A stretch of DNA of 64,000 nt, taken from NCBI RefSeq assembly GCF_006539165.1, contig NZ_BJMM01000002.1, positions 496,001 to 560,000 on the forward strand, in the 5' to 3' direction. Numbering within the stretch: the first letter of the stretch is position 1; each line of letters begins with the position of its first letter. The notes below the pieces were generated by a model that did not search any database, was not told where the DNA came from, and saw nothing but the letters and a program-made list of their open reading frames with translations. The translations under genes and the position numbers were made by a program. Of the stretch, positions 61,915 through 64,000 are shown piece after piece. Source of the stretch: Streptomyces cacaoi. GTDB lineage: Bacteria > Actinomycetota > Actinomycetes > Streptomycetales > Streptomycetaceae.

Positions 61915-63428
61915 CCGCCCGCCGCGTCCCGGAACCCGTCGCCTACCCCTTCCACACGAGGGACGGGCTGGGCCTCGCCGCCGCCTACCGGGAGGCCCAG
62001 CGCACCGCCGGACCGATCCGTGTGCAACTGCCCTACGGCGAACCCGCCTGGCTGGTGACGCGGTACGCCGAGGCCCGCGCCGTGCTCGCCGACCACCGCT
62101 TCAGCCGCGCCATGGACGCCGTGCGCGACGCGCCGCGCACCACGCCCGTCAGCCCCATCGGGCTGGTGGCCACCGACCCGCCGGAACACACCAGGCTGCG
62201 GCGGCCCGCGGCGCGCGCCTTCACCGCACGGCGGGCGGAACGGCTGCGGCCCCGGGTCCGGGAGATCGCCGAGGCCGCCGCGCACCGGCTGGCCGCGCAG
62301 GGCCCGCCCGCCGACCTCGTCGAGGGCTTCGCCCTGCCGGTGCCGATCGCCGTCATCTGCGAGCTGCTCGGCGTCCCCACCGCCGACCGGGACCGGTTCC
62401 GGGGCTGGAGCGACACGGTGCTCTCCACCAGCGGCGCCACCCGGGAGGACTTCGGCGCCGCCACCGGGGAGTTGAAGGCGTACATGGCCGCGCTGCTCGC
62501 CCAGCGCCGCACCGAACCCGCCGACGACCTGCTGACCGCCCTCCTGCACGCCCGCGCCGAGGACGCCGACACCGCCGCCACCGCAGTCTCCGCCGCTACC
62601 GCAGTCTCTGCCGCCAGCGCAGCTTCCGCCGACACCGCAGCTTCCGCCGCCGTCGGCCCCTCCGCCACCGCCACCGCCACCGACTGCCCTGAGACCGCCG
62701 AGACCGTCACCGATACCGAAGCCGCTGCCGACTCCGCTGACACCGTCACCGACACCGCAGCCGCCGACTCCGCCGCCGACGCCCCCGACACCGCCGGGCC
62801 TCAACAGCACGGCACCGCATCCGGCGCCACATCCGGCACCGCACACGGCACAGCGCACAGCGCCGCGCACGGCACCGGCGATGCGCCAGGCACCTCCGCC
62901 GACGACGAACTCGTCGAGCTGTGCATCGCCCTGCTGCTGGGCGGCTACGAGACGACCGCCGCCCAACTGGCCAACTTCACCTGGGTGTTGCTCACCGAGC
63001 GCCCGGAGGTCCTCCCCGCGCTCGCCGACTCGCCGGGCAGCGCCGAGGCGTGGGTGGAGGAACTGCTGCGGTACGTACCGCTGGCCGCCTCCGCCTCGCT
63101 GCCGCGGTACGCCACGGAGGACGTCGAGGTCGGCGGCGTCCGGGTACGGGCCGGGGAACCGGTGCTGGTGGCGATCGGTGCCGCCGACCGGGACGGGCTG
63201 CGCTATCCGCGCCCCGACGACCTCGACCCCGGCCGGGACACCGGCGGCCATCTCGCCTTCGGCCACGGCATCCACCACTGCGCCGGGGCGGCGCTCGCCC
63301 GGGTCGAACTCCAGGAAGGGCTGCGGGCCCTCGCCCGGGTGCTCCCCGGGCTCCGCCCGGCGGGCGCGCCCACCTGGAGGACCGCGGCGTTCCTGCGCGG
63401 TCCGGCCGAGCTGCCCGTGCGCTGGTGA
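61911..63428 (+). CDS. Cytochrome P450 with large low-complexity insertion
   Basis: A 505-residue P450, about 100 longer than its relatives. The core is normal: DPPEHTRLRR, oxygen-binding helix LLGGYETT, K-helix ELLR, heme loop FGHGIHHCAG. Between the loop after ARAEDAD (residue ~218) and DELVELC (~330) lies an Ala/Thr/Ser/Asp-rich tract of ~105 residues (62562-62901), where relatives have a few residues in the loop before the I-helix. The frame stays open and the downstream motifs are intact, so the gene is not obviously broken. ATG 61911 overlaps the ligase stop. Confidence 0.9.
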   Translation: MTARRVPEPVAYPFHTRDGLGLAAAYREAQRTAGPIRVQLPYGEPAWLVTRYAEARAVLADHRFSRAMDAVRDAPRTTPVSPIGLVATDPPEHTRLRRPAARAFTARRAERLRPRVREIAEAAAHRLAAQGPPADLVEGFALPVPIAVICELLGVPTADRDRFRGWSDTVLSTSGATREDFGAATGELKAYMAALLAQRRTEPADDLLTALLHARAEDADTAATAVSAATAVSAASAASADTAASAAVGPSATATATDCPETAETVTDTEAAADSADTVTDTAAADSAADAPDTAGPQQHGTASGATSGTAHGTAHSAAHGTGDAPGTSADDELVELCIALLLGGYETTAAQLANFTWVLLTERPEVLPALADSPGSAEAWVEELLRYVPLAASASLPRYATEDVEVGGVRVRAGEPVLVAIGAADRDGLRYPRPDDLDPGRDTGGHLAFGHGIHHCAGAALARVELQEGLRALARVLPGLRPAGAPTWRTAAFLRGPAELPVRW

Positions 63429-63547
63429 CCGCCGCGGGGACGCCCGCCACCGCCCGGCGTCCGCCATCGGCCCCTGCCCCGCCCGTCGAACGGGCCCACC
63501 GAGACGAGCCGGTCCCGCCGGACCGGTGCGAGAAGAAGGACGACCCG

Positions 63548-64000
63548 TTGCCCCACGCCACCGACGACACGGCCGCCACCGACACGGCTGCCACCGACGA
63601 CACGGCCGCCACCGACACCGCCGCCACGGACGCCGCCGCCGAGATCGAGGACCCCCGCGCCCTGCGCGCCCACCTCGGTGCGCTGCTCGACCTGCCCGCC
63701 GACACCCTGGGCGACGAGGAGAACCTCATCGCGCTCGGCCTCGACTCCCTCGGCCTGATGAAGCTCGCCGCACGCTGGCGCCGGGCCGGCGCACCCGTCA
63801 GCTTCGGCGAACTGGCCGCCGAACCGACCCTCGCCGCCTGGCACACCCTGCTCGCCTCCCGCACCGGCCTCGCCGAGGGCCCCGGCCCCGGCCCCGGACC
63901 CGGCACCCCCGCCGCCACCCCCGGCACGGCCCCGGCCGCGTCCGGCGACGGCGAGCCCTTCCCGCTCGCCCTGATGCAGCACGCCTATTGGGCGGGCCGC
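63548..64000 (+). CDS. NRPS, PchE-like, ArCP-Cy start (3' partial)
   Basis: 151 codons are visible before the window ends. They open with an ATDDTAATD tandem repeat (residues ~4-28), then an aryl carrier protein (~35-105) with the phosphopantetheine serine in LGLDSLGLMKL, a Gly/Pro linker, and the first motif of a heterocyclisation domain (FPLALMQHAYWAGR). This layout is that of PchE or HMWP2: salicylate is held on the carrier and condensed with cysteine. TTG 63548, with AGAAGAAGGA upstream, is the best start. The rest of the module lies outside the window. Confidence 0.9.
   Translation, partial: MPHATDDTAATDTAATDDTAATDTAATDAAAEIEDPRALRAHLGALLDLPADTLGDEENLIALGLDSLGLMKLAARWRRAGAPVSFGELAAEPTLAAWHTLLASRTGLAEGPGPGPGPGTPAATPGTAPAASGDGEPFPLALMQHAYWAGR

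Overview
The window is about 72-75% G+C by eye. It shows strong third-position GC bias, frequent GTG and TTG starts, AGGAGG-type ribosome sites and many 4-nt stop/start overlaps. Gene content (ECF sigma with zinc-finger anti-sigma, TerD, P450 plus 3-cysteine ferredoxin, Rrf2/TetR/LysR/XRE regulators, type I PKS, NRPS) fits a Streptomyces or a close relative. All assignments rest on motifs read from the sequence; no searches were run.

Region 1 (1-13,300): the C-terminal half of an M16-like protein coupled to a GT2 glycosyltransferase; an ABC ATPase/permease/XRE/membrane-protein operon; a divergent TetR-SRPBCC pair sharing two palindromic operators; a GT4 glycosyltransferase coupled to an unrecognised protein; an APC permease; and a divergent MFS-LysR pair with a perfect palindrome over the LysR start.

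Region 2 (13,300-26,630): a secreted VWA protein and a membrane-anchored partner (minus strand), then a compact two-gene pathway on the minus strand. The pathway is a highly reducing type I PKS (KS-AT-DH-ER-KR-ACP) ending in an alpha/beta hydrolase, coupled to a Baeyer-Villiger-type monooxygenase. An Rrf2 regulator lies divergently, followed by an amidohydrolase; the same regulator-type operator precedes both of these plus-strand genes.

Region 3 (26,630-34,540): TerD, TetR, a P450-ferredoxin pair, an ECF sigma/anti-sigma/ABC/membrane operon with a recognisable self-type promoter and possibly a leaderless start, and a hotdog thioesterase.

Region 4 (34,675-64,000, runs off the end): a metallophore gene cluster of the pyochelin/yersiniabactin/coelibactin type. 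A Zur-like box at 38,307-38,321 lies between divergent units: an ECF transporter (EcfS-EcfA-EcfT, minus strand) and the biosynthetic genes (plus strand). The latter encode a type II thioesterase, salicylate synthase, thiazolinyl-imide reductase, VOC protein, a PchF-like NRPS (docking-Cy-A(Cys)-MT-PCP-TE), two half ABC transporters, a saccharopine-dehydrogenase-like protein, a tandem methyltransferase protein, an asparagine synthetase, two P450s, a salicylate-AMP ligase and the start of an ArCP-Cy NRPS. In the inferred route, chorismate becomes salicylate, which is loaded on the ArCP, cyclised with cysteine to thiazoline(s), reduced and N-methylated, then tailored. The tandem methyltransferase with an apparent A-domain relic, the asparagine synthetase, two P450s (one carrying a low-complexity insertion of about 105 residues) and the ECF importer set it apart from the classical clusters. 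They make it the most interesting candidate for an undescribed product.
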